Assembly (NCBI GenBank): GCA_021768245.1
Contig: JAETNO010000009.1
Span: forward strand, 26,598-90,597
Length of the DNA: 64,000 nucleotides
Direction: 5' to 3'
Origin: Bacteroidaceae bacterium
Lineage (GTDB): Bacteria; Bacteroidota; Bacteroidia; Bacteroidales; Muribaculaceae
Numbering within the stretch: the first letter of the stretch is position 1; each line of letters begins with the position of its first letter. Below, piece after piece: positions 1-9,491 of this stretch. The notes under the pieces were generated by a model. It had not been told where the DNA came from. It did no database searches and was given only the letters and a program-made list of their open reading frames with translations. The translations under genes and the position numbers were made by a program.

Positions 1-987
1 TTGTGTCTGCATCAATGTACTGCGGCTTGTTGGAAGTTGGTGAGTCTCATTTGCTAATACAGTTGCTGTGTTTACTATTGTTTTCAAAGAAAGCAACGAT
101 GTTTGCAGATTCATGGAAACAATACGATTGCTAACCACAAAACTTTCCTTTAATGGTTTCAAATGTATTAATGAAAATCCAAATATTGGATAAGCCGGGT
201 TATAGCTATAACGTAAATCTGGAGACCCATCTTTTTTTGTATATTGATAGCAAGAGCCTACGCGAATCGAGTCTTTTGGCTGAGGCTCATTTTTCATATA
301 CCAACTTTCTTTCATCTCGGTCACGCTAATTTGTAAATCAGAAATAGATAGTATTTCTACATTAACAATGCCTTTTTGCAAAATTATGAACGATGGGTAT
401 ATAAATAAGGTATCAGAGCTGGATGCTTGAAAAGATGGAATTTCAATGCCTCCCACACAGACAGCACCAAAAGAAAGATGCGGAAAGACATATGGCTTTC
501 CGTCTCGCGAGCTGAAATCTGATTGTTTTACTTTTTTAACGGTATCCGAAAAACTTTTGAACGTAGAGATTACATTTTCGGAATAATCGTTTGATAAATC
601 TAAAATTATAAGTGGATGAGAAAACTTAAGCGTTTCTAATTTTTCTAAAGTTAAGTCAATGACAGCTTTAACGTATGAAGTTTTTGCATCAGGTCGTTCC
701 ATCATACATGAAAGCCAAGAGTTATAGAAATCCTCCATAACTTTCCGATAATGATTATCTGAAAGATTGCTCAAAAGTTTCTTTTTGAAAGAATCTCCGG
801 TCTCATCCATGAGATTTCCTATTTTTTTATTTTCTGAAACAACTAAGCCTTCTAATTTTTCTTCTTGAGCGTATAAAGCCTCAAGAATCAAACGCTTTCG
901 GCGTGGAGATTGTATCAATTGAATGTAGGCATACAATAAAATACAAAAAAGAACACCACCGACAACTATATAAAGTAAAATGTTCAT
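1..987 (-). CDS. Partial membrane-anchored protein of unknown function (C-terminus beyond left edge)
   Basis: An open frame of 329 codons runs from an ATG at 987 to the left edge with no stop, so the C-terminus is missing. Residues 3-22 form one hydrophobic segment, giving an N-terminal anchor; residues 27-75 are charged and may be helical. The remainder looks soluble. Residues 248-263 read YTKKDGSPDLRYSYNP, which resembles a motif (Y-x-N-K-D-G-x-P-D-x-R) I recall from several uncharacterised membrane-linked bacterial proteins; the family name is uncertain. Base composition is much more AT-rich than the holB-hemW genes next door, which suggests acquired DNA. A TAAATTTG box on the same strand at 1041-1048 could be its -7 element. 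Function unknown. Confidence 0.75.
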   Translation of the reverse strand, partial: MNILLYIVVGGVLFCILLYAYIQLIQSPRRKRLILEALYAQEEKLEGLVVSENKKIGNLMDETGDSFKKKLLSNLSDNHYRKVMEDFYNSWLSCMMERPDAKTSYVKAVIDLTLEKLETLKFSHPLIILDLSNDYSENVISTFKSFSDTVKKVKQSDFSSRDGKPYVFPHLSFGAVCVGGIEIPSFQASSSDTLFIYPSFIILQKGIVNVEILSISDLQISVTEMKESWYMKNEPQPKDSIRVGSCYQYTKKDGSPDLRYSYNPAYPIFGFSLIHLKPLKESFVVSNRIVSMNLQTSLLSLKTIVNTATVLANETHQLPTSRSTLMQTQ

Positions 988-1550
988 TCCTTTGGAAAAA
1001 TTATTTAAAAAGGTTGAGTTTAAATTATATCAATAGATTACAAATTTAACCATTCTCAGTGAGATTTACGACATTCAATCATCAAATTCTAAGGCTATTC
1101 TGCGAAAATAAGGTTTAACAGGCGTCCATTGAGTGCTGGTGGGGAAGATTGGAATGAGAATCGAAGTGATGATACTATGGCTTAAATATGGAAATCGTAG
1201 CACACATATGGTTCCTCTAATACGTCTTGACGAGTAAAAAGCAGCAAATCAACGCAATTAAAAATCATCAACGGAGTATAAATATTTAAAACTCCTTTGT
1301 CTACGGTTATACCAACTTCCCAAAAAGTACACTATTCGTACACCATAATATCTGAATATCACTGATTATAAGCATGGTTATGGGCTACAACAGAAATTTC
1401 TCAGGTTTCCATTCGCAAGAAATATGCATAACGCCTCTTGGTATGTGAATTTATTATGGGTCTCTACCCAATATGATGCAAATTTACGAAAATAAGCTTT
1501 ACACCGCTCCTTGATTCGATGATAATTTATGCCTGGGGAATAGATATACG
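988..1550. other. AT-rich gene-free stretch between divergent genes
   Basis: No convincing reading frame is seen. The stretch separates the AT-rich left-edge gene (minus) from holB (plus). It holds TAAATTTG on the minus strand (1041-1048), which may serve the left gene. The rest shows frequent stops in all frames and no clear repeat or RNA. Confidence 0.5.
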
Positions 1551-1561
1551 ATGAATTTTAT

Positions 1562-1569
1562 TAATTTTG
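1562..1569 (+). promoter_or_regulatory. Bacteroidetes -7 box (TAATTTTG) before holB
   Basis: TAATTTTG fits the TAnnTTTG -7 element of Bacteroidetes. No TTG was found at the usual 19-21 nt upstream. A start site about 5-7 nt further on would lie inside the longest possible reading frame, which argues that holB starts at 1593 and not at 1551. Confidence 0.45.
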
Positions 1570-1592
1570 CAATTAAACACAGAAAAACCACG

Positions 1593-2723
1593 ATGAAATT
1601 CAGTCAGATTCCATCACATGAGAGTGTGAAACGCCAGCTGCGCGACATGGTGGCCGATGGCCGTGTGCCACACGCAATCCTTCTCCACGGGCCATCCGGG
1701 ATAGGGAAATTCATGCTCGCGCGGACATTCTCACAATACCTCCACTGCCAGAACCCTACAGCCGACGGGGAACCTTGCGGAGTGTGCCCGTCATGCATGC
1801 AGCACGAAGGGTTCAACCATGTCGACAGCATCTACGTGTATCCCGTAGTTAAGACCGACAAACTAAAAGCTCCTGTTTCGGCTGACTACATCACTGAATT
1901 CAAGGAATTCGTCGAGTCAAGTCCCTTTATGGATTTTGACCGCTGGACCACATTTTTCGAAAAGAAAAACGCCCAGCCCGTCATATATGTCTCCGAAAGC
2001 GAGGCGCTCGAACAGAGGCTTGCGGTCACCACGACAGTGTCGCGCTACAAGACCGTGATAATATGGCTGCCAGAGAAGATGAACGAGCAGACCGCCAACA
2101 AGCTTCTGAAACTGATTGAAGAGCCGTTTTCCGATACGGTGTTCATCCTCGTGTCGGACGACGCGTCCTCAATCCTCCCGACCATCTACTCACGGTGTCG
2201 CCCGATAGAGATGAAACGCTTGAGCGACGAAACCGTGGCTGACTATCTCATCCATAGACTTGCGATGGACCCACAGGACGCCATGGCAATGGCCCACATC
2301 GCAGCAGGGGACGTGAACGCAGCCCTGCGGGCCATGGATGCCACCAGCGTAAGCCGTATGTTTTTCGACCTTTTCGTACGCCTGATGCGCCTTGCCTATC
2401 AACGTGACGTCAAAGGACTAAAGGAATGGAGCGCAGACGTTGCAGCCCTCGGACGCGAGCAGGCGGTGAAATTCTACGACTATTGCCGCCGGCTCATAAG
2501 GGAGAACTTCGTGTATAATTTCAATGTCCCTGAACTCCTCTATCTCAACCGAACGGAAGCGCAGTTCAGCAAAAATTTCGCACGCTTCATCTCGGAGAAC
2601 AACGCAGAGGCTATAATCGCAGAGATGGACCGCGCGGCAAATGACATCGCAGGCAACGCAAACGGCAAGATAGTCAATTTCGACCTCGCGATAAAGATGA
2701 TAATACTGATAAAGAACTTCTGA
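1593..2723 (+). CDS. holB: DNA polymerase III subunit delta' (clamp loader)
   Basis: This is the delta' subunit of the clamp loader, which helps load the beta sliding clamp on DNA. The 376-residue protein has the AAA+ fold: Walker A GPSGIGKF at residues 33-40, four zinc-module cysteines (52, 62, 65, 68), a long insert between the zinc module and the core, and the SRC sensor motif in TIYSRCRPIEM. An upstream ATG at 1551 would add 14 residues, but the family starts like MKFSQIPSHESVKRQL, and a -7 promoter box overlaps the longer form. It is followed 44 nt later by an AddB-like nuclease, so it begins a plus-strand run through hemW. Confidence 0.9.
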   Translation: MKFSQIPSHESVKRQLRDMVADGRVPHAILLHGPSGIGKFMLARTFSQYLHCQNPTADGEPCGVCPSCMQHEGFNHVDSIYVYPVVKTDKLKAPVSADYITEFKEFVESSPFMDFDRWTTFFEKKNAQPVIYVSESEALEQRLAVTTTVSRYKTVIIWLPEKMNEQTANKLLKLIEEPFSDTVFILVSDDASSILPTIYSRCRPIEMKRLSDETVADYLIHRLAMDPQDAMAMAHIAAGDVNAALRAMDATSVSRMFFDLFVRLMRLAYQRDVKGLKEWSADVAALGREQAVKFYDYCRRLIRENFVYNFNVPELLYLNRTEAQFSKNFARFISENNAEAIIAEMDRAANDIAGNANGKIVNFDLAIKMIILIKNF

Positions 2724-2767
2724 CCGTCCGTCGACCTGAAACTCAGACAATCTCTCACGCGTCTACC

Positions 2768-5713
2768 ATGATTCCATTCCTAAGGCAAGTAGCCTCGGCA
2801 TATATAAGTAACGAAATCACACAGCTTCCCGACTACTGCTTCGTGTTTCCCAACAAACGAAGCGGAGTGTTCTTTCAGCACTATCTTTCGATGGAAGCAG
2901 CCGGGAAAGCGTTCATAATGCCGGAAGTAGCGACGATATCCGACGTCACACGCCGTTTTTCAGCCCTCACCGACGCCCCCCGACTCGACCAGCTTTTTAT
3001 CCTTTACAATGAATACAAGGAACTGAGCGGAGACATCGGCGACTTCGACCGCTTTCTCTTTTGGGGCGACATGCTGCTTAATGATTTCAACGACGTAGAC
3101 CTCAACCTCGCCGACCCTCACAAGCTTTTCGTGAATCTAAAGCAGTTCCGCGAGGTCAGCGCCAACTATCTTACTCCAGAGCAGCAGGAAATCATCAGCC
3201 GCTACTGGGGCGAAAAATACACCCCTACAAGCCCGGATGAATTCTGGAACCATATACACCACGACTCCCCCACCCCGCTTGAATCGAAATTTCTCAAACT
3301 CTGGGAAGTGCTCGACACCCTGTTCGAACGCTTCAAGAAAAGATTGCTCGACGGCGGGATGGCCACCCGGGGCATGTTTGCACGCAATGCAGTCAATTAT
3401 CTCTCCAAGGTCCATGACGAACCGCTGCCGTTCAGCCGTTATATATTCGTTGGATTCAATGTGCTGACTCTCGCCGAGATACGCATTTTCGAAAAGTTGC
3501 AGGCCCGCGGATGTGCCGATTTCTACTGGGATCTCGCCTCGCCGGCCTTCAAAGCCGAGGGCAACCGCGCTGCGGTCTTCATGAAACGCAACGCAGAGTG
3601 TTTCCCCTCGCTCTACGACCTTCAGGAGCTTTTTCCTGAGAAGCTTGACTTCCCCTACATACACATAACAGGTGTGCCAAGCGCCTTCGGACAGACAAAG
3701 ACGGCAGGGATGCAACTGCAGCAGTGGATTGACGACGGCACGATAAAAGACTGCGGCAATGCTATAGAGACAGCAGTAGTGCTTCCCGACGAATCCCTGT
3801 TCATACCGATGATTCACGCCGTCCCTCCGCGGATTGAAGCCCTCAACGTCACCATGGGATTCCCGATAAAAAGCACCGCAGTCTCCTCGCTCATAGCCTC
3901 GGTGGTCAATCTACAGATGCGCAGTTCCCGCTCGAAGGAGGAATGGTCGTTTTTCTATGAGGACATGCGCACCGTATTGACCCATCCGCTCATGCAGGCA
4001 AGCGCCCCGGAGGATTGCAACGCACTGCTGAAACTGATGCTCGAAAAGAGACTCTATATGGTGGCGGCTTCAAAAATAGCGGAAACCACCCCGGGGCTGG
4101 AATATGTGTTCACTCCCATCCGTGACACAAACGGAATCGAGGAGGTCTACACCTATTTCTTCAACCTGCTGTCGACACTCCAGTCATTCACAAAGGCCGA
4201 CTCAGCGAGAAAGATTGACACTTATGTCATAGACTCATATCTCACGGAGCTCGGGACGCTCTATCGCGTGAGCCGACGGTGGGGAATAGAGATGAAGGAC
4301 ACAACCTTCATCCAGCTCCTGCAAAACACCATAGCATCAGCCGACATACGCTTCGCAGGAGAACCCCTTGCCGGGCTCCAGGTGATGGGAGTGCTCGAGA
4401 CAAGAGCCCTCGATTTCGACAACCTGATAATGCTCTCAATGAACGAGCGTGTATTCCCACGCAAACAATACTCCCGCTCATTCATTCCCGACTCCTTGCG
4501 ACGCAGCTACGGCATGGCCACAACCGAGCTTCAGGAATCAATCTTTGCCTATTCATTCTATCGCCTGATATCGAGGGCCACGAATGTAAGGCTATTCTAC
4601 GACGCACGCACCATGAGCGGGAAGAACAGTGAGATTTCCCGCTACATAGCCCAGCTGCTGTATCTTTTCCCGGAGTGCCATATCGACCACGACCTCGCCA
4701 CTTTCCCGAACGAATTCCGCGAGGAGGAAGCCATAGTCATTGAAAAGACTCCCGACATAAGCGAAAAGATGAAGGCCTTCACCCCAAAGGGTGGTGACCG
4801 CACGCTCTCCGCATCTTCGATAAACGACTATATAAACTGCCCGCTATCGTTCTATCTCAAAAAGATATGCCGTCTTGACCTCGACGAGGATGTCATGGAC
4901 TATATGGATGCGTCGACCTACGGAAGTATACTCCACGAAGCAGCCGAACGGCTTTATAAGGAACTGCGCGGCAACCGCGACGAGGTCAAAATCAGCGGCG
5001 ATATCCTTGATTCATTCATCAAGGACGATATCAGGCTCGACACCGTGATTACCGAACTGATAAATGAAAAATACAACCGCTATCCCAAGGGCGACCGCTC
5101 TCCGCTTGTAGGAGAAAGCAAGGTGCTTGCCAGAGTGATGAAGCACTTCCTCGTCATGATGTTTCGCGAAGAGAAAAAAATCGCCCCATTCGATTTTATC
5201 GACGGGGAACACGAGGTCAGGGCGACAATGAAAATCAATGACTCGCTGACGGTCAACATCCGTCAGTATATCGACCGAATCGACCGAATCTATCCCTCCG
5301 GTCGCTACGGCGAAGGATTCGGACGTCTGCGCATCGTGGACTACAAGACCGGCGTCGATCCTACGGATTTCAAATCAATCGACGACCTTTTCGACCCGGA
5401 AATGAAAGAACGGCGCAAAGCGATATTGCAGCTGCTGTTTTACTGCAACGCCTATGCGGGTAAAATCGGTTATGACGGGCCGATAATGCCGCAGATTTAT
5501 TCGTTCCGCACACTTTCGACCCGAGGTCTAAGTCCTCTGGCCTACAATTCAAGGCCCCTTGAAGACTACCATGAGGTCAACGACGAGTTCCTGACGCGCT
5601 TCCGTGAGACTGTGGCGGAGATGTTTGACCCGACAGTGCCATTCACCCAAGCCACCAACGAGGAGGCATGCACGTTCTGCAGTTTCAAAACCATTTGCCG
5701 AAAAGGGGTCTGA
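2768..5713 (+). CDS. AddB-like PD-(D/E)XK nuclease with iron-sulfur cysteines
   Basis: A 981-residue protein of the AddB/RexB kind, expected to act in double-strand break repair with a UvrD-type AddA partner not seen in this window. The N-terminal two thirds resemble an inactive helicase fold; I see no Walker A (GxxxxGKT/S), the local segment being VFPNKRSGVFF. The C-terminal RecB nuclease has DYKTG and QLLFYCNAY motifs. Cys691 (NCPLSFYL) together with Cys968, Cys971 and Cys977 match the four cysteines that hold a [4Fe-4S] cluster around this nuclease in AddB. It lies 44 nt after holB and 17 nt before hemW, so co-transcription is likely. Confidence 0.85.
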   Translation: MIPFLRQVASAYISNEITQLPDYCFVFPNKRSGVFFQHYLSMEAAGKAFIMPEVATISDVTRRFSALTDAPRLDQLFILYNEYKELSGDIGDFDRFLFWGDMLLNDFNDVDLNLADPHKLFVNLKQFREVSANYLTPEQQEIISRYWGEKYTPTSPDEFWNHIHHDSPTPLESKFLKLWEVLDTLFERFKKRLLDGGMATRGMFARNAVNYLSKVHDEPLPFSRYIFVGFNVLTLAEIRIFEKLQARGCADFYWDLASPAFKAEGNRAAVFMKRNAECFPSLYDLQELFPEKLDFPYIHITGVPSAFGQTKTAGMQLQQWIDDGTIKDCGNAIETAVVLPDESLFIPMIHAVPPRIEALNVTMGFPIKSTAVSSLIASVVNLQMRSSRSKEEWSFFYEDMRTVLTHPLMQASAPEDCNALLKLMLEKRLYMVAASKIAETTPGLEYVFTPIRDTNGIEEVYTYFFNLLSTLQSFTKADSARKIDTYVIDSYLTELGTLYRVSRRWGIEMKDTTFIQLLQNTIASADIRFAGEPLAGLQVMGVLETRALDFDNLIMLSMNERVFPRKQYSRSFIPDSLRRSYGMATTELQESIFAYSFYRLISRATNVRLFYDARTMSGKNSEISRYIAQLLYLFPECHIDHDLATFPNEFREEEAIVIEKTPDISEKMKAFTPKGGDRTLSASSINDYINCPLSFYLKKICRLDLDEDVMDYMDASTYGSILHEAAERLYKELRGNRDEVKISGDILDSFIKDDIRLDTVITELINEKYNRYPKGDRSPLVGESKVLARVMKHFLVMMFREEKKIAPFDFIDGEHEVRATMKINDSLTVNIRQYIDRIDRIYPSGRYGEGFGRLRIVDYKTGVDPTDFKSIDDLFDPEMKERRKAILQLLFYCNAYAGKIGYDGPIMPQIYSFRTLSTRGLSPLAYNSRPLEDYHEVNDEFLTRFRETVAEMFDPTVPFTQATNEEACTFCSFKTICRKGV

Positions 5714-5730
5714 CAAATAAAAGAAAGAGC

Positions 5731-6876
5731 ATGAAACTCTACGTCCACATACCTTTCTGCCATTCGAAATGCGCCTACTGCGACTTCTATTCCACCCCAC
5801 GGAAGGATTGGATGGAAGCCTATGTAGACGCGCTTGCCGGAGAATGGGAGCAACGACGTAAAGGGCTTAAAGAACCGATAGACACACTCTATCTCGGAGG
5901 GGGAAGCCCTTCATCGCTCCCCACAGGATTACTCAAACGGATAATCGAAACGCTTACAAGTGACAACAGTAGCATAAATACGTATACAAATAATCCTCCA
6001 CATCTGCGTGAGGCTACAATCGAAGCCAATCCGGAGGATGTGACAAAAGAATGGGTAGATTTCATCGTCAACGAAACCCCTTTCCGCCGTGTCAGCATGG
6101 GTATCCAATCGTTTTCCGACGAGGAACTGGCATTGATAGGGCGCAGGCACAGCGCACAGAAGGCCATCGAAGCTATAGGCCGGCTGCGCGAAGGAGGCAT
6201 AGGGAATATCAGCTGCGATTTAATCTACGGTCTTCCGGGGCAGAGTCTTGAATCATGGAAAAAGTCGCTTGACACCCTCATCGCCGTACGCCCTGAACAC
6301 ATATCCGCCTATCTGCTGTCCTATGAACCGGGCACCAGACTGAGTGTGATGCTTGAAAAAGGGAAAATCCATGAAACAGACGAGGCGATAATCGATGATA
6401 TGTACGCTTTTCTGTGCGAGACCACCCGCAAGGCAGGCTATATCCATTATGAAATCTCGAATTTTGCCCTTCCCGGACGCGAGGCCATCCATAACTCATC
6501 CTACTGGGACGGTTCGCCCTATATAGGTCTCGGCCCGGGAGCGCACTCTTGTGACGGCGTCAGTCGGTCGTTCAATCCATCGTCGCTAAAAAACTACATA
6601 GCATGTAAAGGAAAAGATTTCGGAATCATCGACGAAGAGAATGAGCTGAACCGATACAACGACATGCTCATCACACGCCTGCGTACGCTCCGCGGACTCC
6701 GGCCATCATCGGTCAAGCAGGAATTCGGGGGTGAGATTTATGAAAGCTTCGTAAATGAAGCGTCAGCACTCGAAAAAAAAGGACTGCTAAAACTATCGCC
6801 GGAGGGAGCATATATAATCCCTGAAAAAATGTGGCTGACATCCAACAGTATACTTCTTGAGTTAATAAAAATATGA
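5731..6876 (+). CDS. hemW: Radical SAM heme chaperone HemW (HemN-like)
   Basis: A radical SAM protein of the HemN/HemW family; HemW binds heme and S-adenosylmethionine and is not a true coproporphyrinogen oxidase. The CX3CX2C cluster motif is close to the start (HIPFCHSKCAYCDF), followed by GGGSPS, EANPE and the HYEISNFA segment. Length is 381 residues, typical of HemW. The frame is open from 5668, but the start at 5731 gives the family N-terminus MKLYVHIPFC and is preceded by a purine-rich AAGAAAGAG. The gene follows the AddB-like gene by 17 nt and precedes a secreted GDPD-like gene by 7 nt. Confidence 0.9.
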   Translation: MKLYVHIPFCHSKCAYCDFYSTPRKDWMEAYVDALAGEWEQRRKGLKEPIDTLYLGGGSPSSLPTGLLKRIIETLTSDNSSINTYTNNPPHLREATIEANPEDVTKEWVDFIVNETPFRRVSMGIQSFSDEELALIGRRHSAQKAIEAIGRLREGGIGNISCDLIYGLPGQSLESWKKSLDTLIAVRPEHISAYLLSYEPGTRLSVMLEKGKIHETDEAIIDDMYAFLCETTRKAGYIHYEISNFALPGREAIHNSSYWDGSPYIGLGPGAHSCDGVSRSFNPSSLKNYIACKGKDFGIIDEENELNRYNDMLITRLRTLRGLRPSSVKQEFGGEIYESFVNEASALEKKGLLKLSPEGAYIIPEKMWLTSNSILLELIKI

Positions 6877-6883
6877 TATAACC

Positions 6884-7669
6884 ATGAAACGAACCATCAC
6901 TTCCATTCTCACAATTTTTCTCCTGTCCACCCTGTTTGCAAACGCCGCATCTCCAACCATGATAGGCCGGCGCGGTTGCGGTTATGCGATAGAAAATACC
7001 GCTGAGGCCTACCGCGAGGGAGCGCGCAGGGGATTCAAAATTATGGAAGCCCACGTGAGGCTCACATCTGACTCGGTTTTCGTGACTTCCCACGACGGTA
7101 AGACCGCGCGTCTCGGCGGACGCATGAATGTGGCGAAATCTCCGCTTGACAGCCTGCGGAGCGAACGATATGCCCAGGAACGTGACCATGGCAGCTATGA
7201 CGGTGGCTCCATATGTACTGTCAGTGAATTTTTAGACATCTGTTCGGAATCAGGGGTAGTCCCTTTGCTCCACCTGAAGAAACTGAACAAGGATACGCAT
7301 GACTGCGCCTTCCTCACACCCCTTGTGAGACTCGTAGAAGAGAAAAAACTTGCTGACAGATGCATACTCCTGACTTCCGAGCCTGACTATATCGACTATC
7401 TCATGCTCAAGCATCCTGAAATCAAGCTCCAGTATCAGGCCGACGCCAAATGGGAGGAAAGATTCGAATGGTCGTGCGGAAAAGGGCTCGACGTACAGAT
7501 TCGCGCCGACCTTGTCGACGCCGACTGTGTGAAACGCTATCATGATGCAGGAGTGAAAGTCAATGTGTGGACTGTCAACGATGAAAAGGAATATATCCGT
7601 CTGCGCGACTGCGGTGTTGATTTCATGGTCACTGACTATATCACCCCTTCCGAAGCCAACAATATTTAA
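6884..7669 (+). CDS. Secreted glycerophosphodiester phosphodiesterase-like protein, degenerate active site
   Basis: A 261-residue protein with a signal peptide (residues 1-21, ending FANAA) and a GDPD-type TIM barrel. Family enzymes cleave glycerophosphodiesters and use an H-R...E-x-D...H set. Here the first motif is R29-R30-G31 in place of HRG, the ExD pair is E55-A56-H57, and only H70-D71 of SHDG is normal. The C-terminal VWTVNDEKEY and VDFMVTDY segments are typical. Loss of the catalytic His and one metal-binding Asp suggests altered or lost activity. It follows hemW by 7 nt. Confidence 0.75.
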   Translation: MKRTITSILTIFLLSTLFANAASPTMIGRRGCGYAIENTAEAYREGARRGFKIMEAHVRLTSDSVFVTSHDGKTARLGGRMNVAKSPLDSLRSERYAQERDHGSYDGGSICTVSEFLDICSESGVVPLLHLKKLNKDTHDCAFLTPLVRLVEEKKLADRCILLTSEPDYIDYLMLKHPEIKLQYQADAKWEERFEWSCGKGLDVQIRADLVDADCVKRYHDAGVKVNVWTVNDEKEYIRLRDCGVDFMVTDYITPSEANNI

Positions 7670-7703
7670 CCCTGCACTCCTCACTCTGTCTGCTATTTAT
7701 TCG

Positions 7704-7711
7704 TAACTTTG
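7704..7711 (+). promoter_or_regulatory. -7 box TAACTTTG before the CpsB-like gene
   Basis: TAACTTTG matches the Bacteroidetes -7 element, 54 nt before the next start codon. No TTG lies at the usual -33 distance, so the call rests on the -7 box and its position alone. Confidence 0.45.
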
Positions 7712-7765
7712 CACTCCCCATCCAGGGATTATTCCAATAATTATAATTGTTTTGATACTTAAGCT

Positions 7766-8518
7766 ATGTCCCTATTCAGCTTTCTGTCTAAAAAGAGTGA
7801 ACCCGCGAAGCTTCCTGTAAAGACCGACATCCACTGCCACATCCTTCCGGGAGTTGACGACGGCTCTCCTGACGTAGAAACGTCCGTGGCCCTCGTCGAG
7901 CGTCAACGCTCATGGGGCATAGAGCGCATAATCGCCACACCCCACATAACAGAGGCATCTTTCCCCAACTCTCCCGAGACGCTTGACCCGGCTCTTGACG
8001 AACTGCTGGACGCACTAAAGAGCCGCGGGATTGATATTCCCGTAAGCCGGGCATCAGAAAACCGCATTGACGACTATTTCCGCGAACAGCTTAAAGGCGG
8101 CTTCATCACCACCTTCCCCAACAATTATATCCTTGTCGAAAATTCATTCATCCAGGAGCCCTGGCAACTCGACAGATTCCTCTTCGACCTGAAGATTCAA
8201 GGCTACCGCCCTATCCTCGCCCATCCCGAACGCTATTTCTATTATTTCGAGGAGCATCCCGAACGCTACGACCAGCTCCACCACGCAGGCACACTTTTCC
8301 AAATCAACGTGCTTTCGCTCGCCGGAGCATATTCTAAAAAAGAAAAACGCGTGGCCGAAAAGCTGATTGAAAAAGGATATGTCGACTTTTTGGGGACAGA
8401 TCTGCACAACTTCCGTCATGCAGATATCATCGACGACTATCTCACTACCAAAGACGCTCACCGCCATTTCGCCATGCTCGAAGGGAAACTGCTCAATGAC
8501 ACGGTGTTGAATCCTTAG
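7766..8518 (+). CDS. PHP-type tyrosine-protein phosphatase, CpsB/CapC family
   Basis: A 250-residue metal-dependent phosphatase of the PHP fold, the family that dephosphorylates tyrosine kinases of capsule or exopolysaccharide assembly. Metal-binding motifs are visible in order: DIHCHILPGVDDG near residue 21, ATPHITEASFPN near 55, the ENSF segment, LAHPERYFYY, and GTDLHNFRH near the end. No signal peptide is seen, so it is cytoplasmic. It has its own -7 box and no capsule genes lie beside it; its kinase partner must be elsewhere. It converges with the patatin gene, with 28 nt between. Confidence 0.85.
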   Translation: MSLFSFLSKKSEPAKLPVKTDIHCHILPGVDDGSPDVETSVALVERQRSWGIERIIATPHITEASFPNSPETLDPALDELLDALKSRGIDIPVSRASENRIDDYFREQLKGGFITTFPNNYILVENSFIQEPWQLDRFLFDLKIQGYRPILAHPERYFYYFEEHPERYDQLHHAGTLFQINVLSLAGAYSKKEKRVAEKLIEKGYVDFLGTDLHNFRHADIIDDYLTTKDAHRHFAMLEGKLLNDTVLNP

Positions 8519-8546
8519 AAACTATTATACGCATCAAGGGAGCCGT

Positions 8547-9392
8547 TTACTTCAGAAAATCAAGCATACTGTCAAGAGTCTCCGCACAGGCCTCGCGACC
8601 AATCGCGTAGACACGGCGCATCTTGTCGGGATTCATTTCCACGCGTCCGATCGGAAGTGGCTGAGCGGGAGCAATCACAAAAGCCCGTCCGGCCTCCACT
8701 TCAGCCTCAACATAATCGAGCTGTGAATTGTACATGTCATGCCGTTTAACCATCGCCTCAGCTACTGCCGGATATCGACGCAGCAAGCGTCGGAAAAGCC
8801 ATGAATTGACAGGCTTTTTCCTGTAGCCCAAAGGCTGCGTCAAAACCACTACGTTGCGCTCATAGCCAAGTCCCTGAAAGAATTTCAAGGGTATTGAATC
8901 GCTTATGCCTCCGTCGAGCAGCAGCCGGCCATCATCGACTTTCACCGGACGGGTGACTACCGGCATGGACGCCGAAGCCCTCAGCCATTCAAGTGAATCA
9001 CGGTCCACTTTGTCCATCCTATGATAGACGGCATCGCCTGTAGCGACATCCGTACATACCATATAGAACTCCATCGGATTTGATTCGAAGGTCTGACTGT
9101 CAAATATATCGAGTTCGAGAGGGAGAGTGTGATAGGCAAACTCTGCTCCGACGAGGTCACCGGTCTTTAACAGACTGCGCAATCCCATATAACGTGGGTC
9201 TTTGCCGAAACGGAGATTGTAGCGCAACACGCGTCCCGGCTGACGCGACTTGAAATTGCAGCCGAAACTCGACCCGGCCGAGACACCGACCATGCCGTCG
9301 AAATCAACGCCACGCTCCATCATGACATCAATCACGCCGGCTGTGAAGAGCCCTCTCATAGCCCCACCTTCAAGCACAAGACCTCGTTTCAT
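8547..9392 (-). CDS. Patatin-like phospholipase (RssA-type)
   Basis: A patatin-fold acyl hydrolase of about 281 residues. The oxyanion motif EGGAMRG is at the very N-terminus, the nucleophile elbow is GVSAGS, and the catalytic Asp is in LLDGGISDSIP, so the Ser-Asp dyad is intact. No signal peptide is present, suggesting a cytoplasmic enzyme of the RssA/YjjU kind rather than the large secreted patatins. An ATG six codons earlier (9410) is also possible; 9392 gives the family start MKRGLVLEGG. A full promoter lies upstream at 9430-9459. Confidence 0.85.
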   Translation of the reverse strand: MKRGLVLEGGAMRGLFTAGVIDVMMERGVDFDGMVGVSAGSSFGCNFKSRQPGRVLRYNLRFGKDPRYMGLRSLLKTGDLVGAEFAYHTLPLELDIFDSQTFESNPMEFYMVCTDVATGDAVYHRMDKVDRDSLEWLRASASMPVVTRPVKVDDGRLLLDGGISDSIPLKFFQGLGYERNVVVLTQPLGYRKKPVNSWLFRRLLRRYPAVAEAMVKRHDMYNSQLDYVEAEVEAGRAFVIAPAQPLPIGRVEMNPDKMRRVYAIGREACAETLDSMLDFLK

Positions 9393-9429
9393 AATTCGTC
9401 TATGATTCATTAATTCATTGAATCAAATG

Positions 9430-9459
9430 CAAATTTACGACTTTTCGCCAAAATCCCAA
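9430..9459 (-). promoter_or_regulatory. Promoter of the patatin gene
   Basis: On the minus strand TTG (9459-9457), a 19-nt spacer and TAAATTTG (9437-9430) match the Bacteroidetes sigma consensus. The start site would be about 9424, a few tens of nucleotides before the start codon. Confidence 0.7.
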
Positions 9460-9491
9460 TCAGGGATGAATTATTCCCAAGAAACTGTTCT

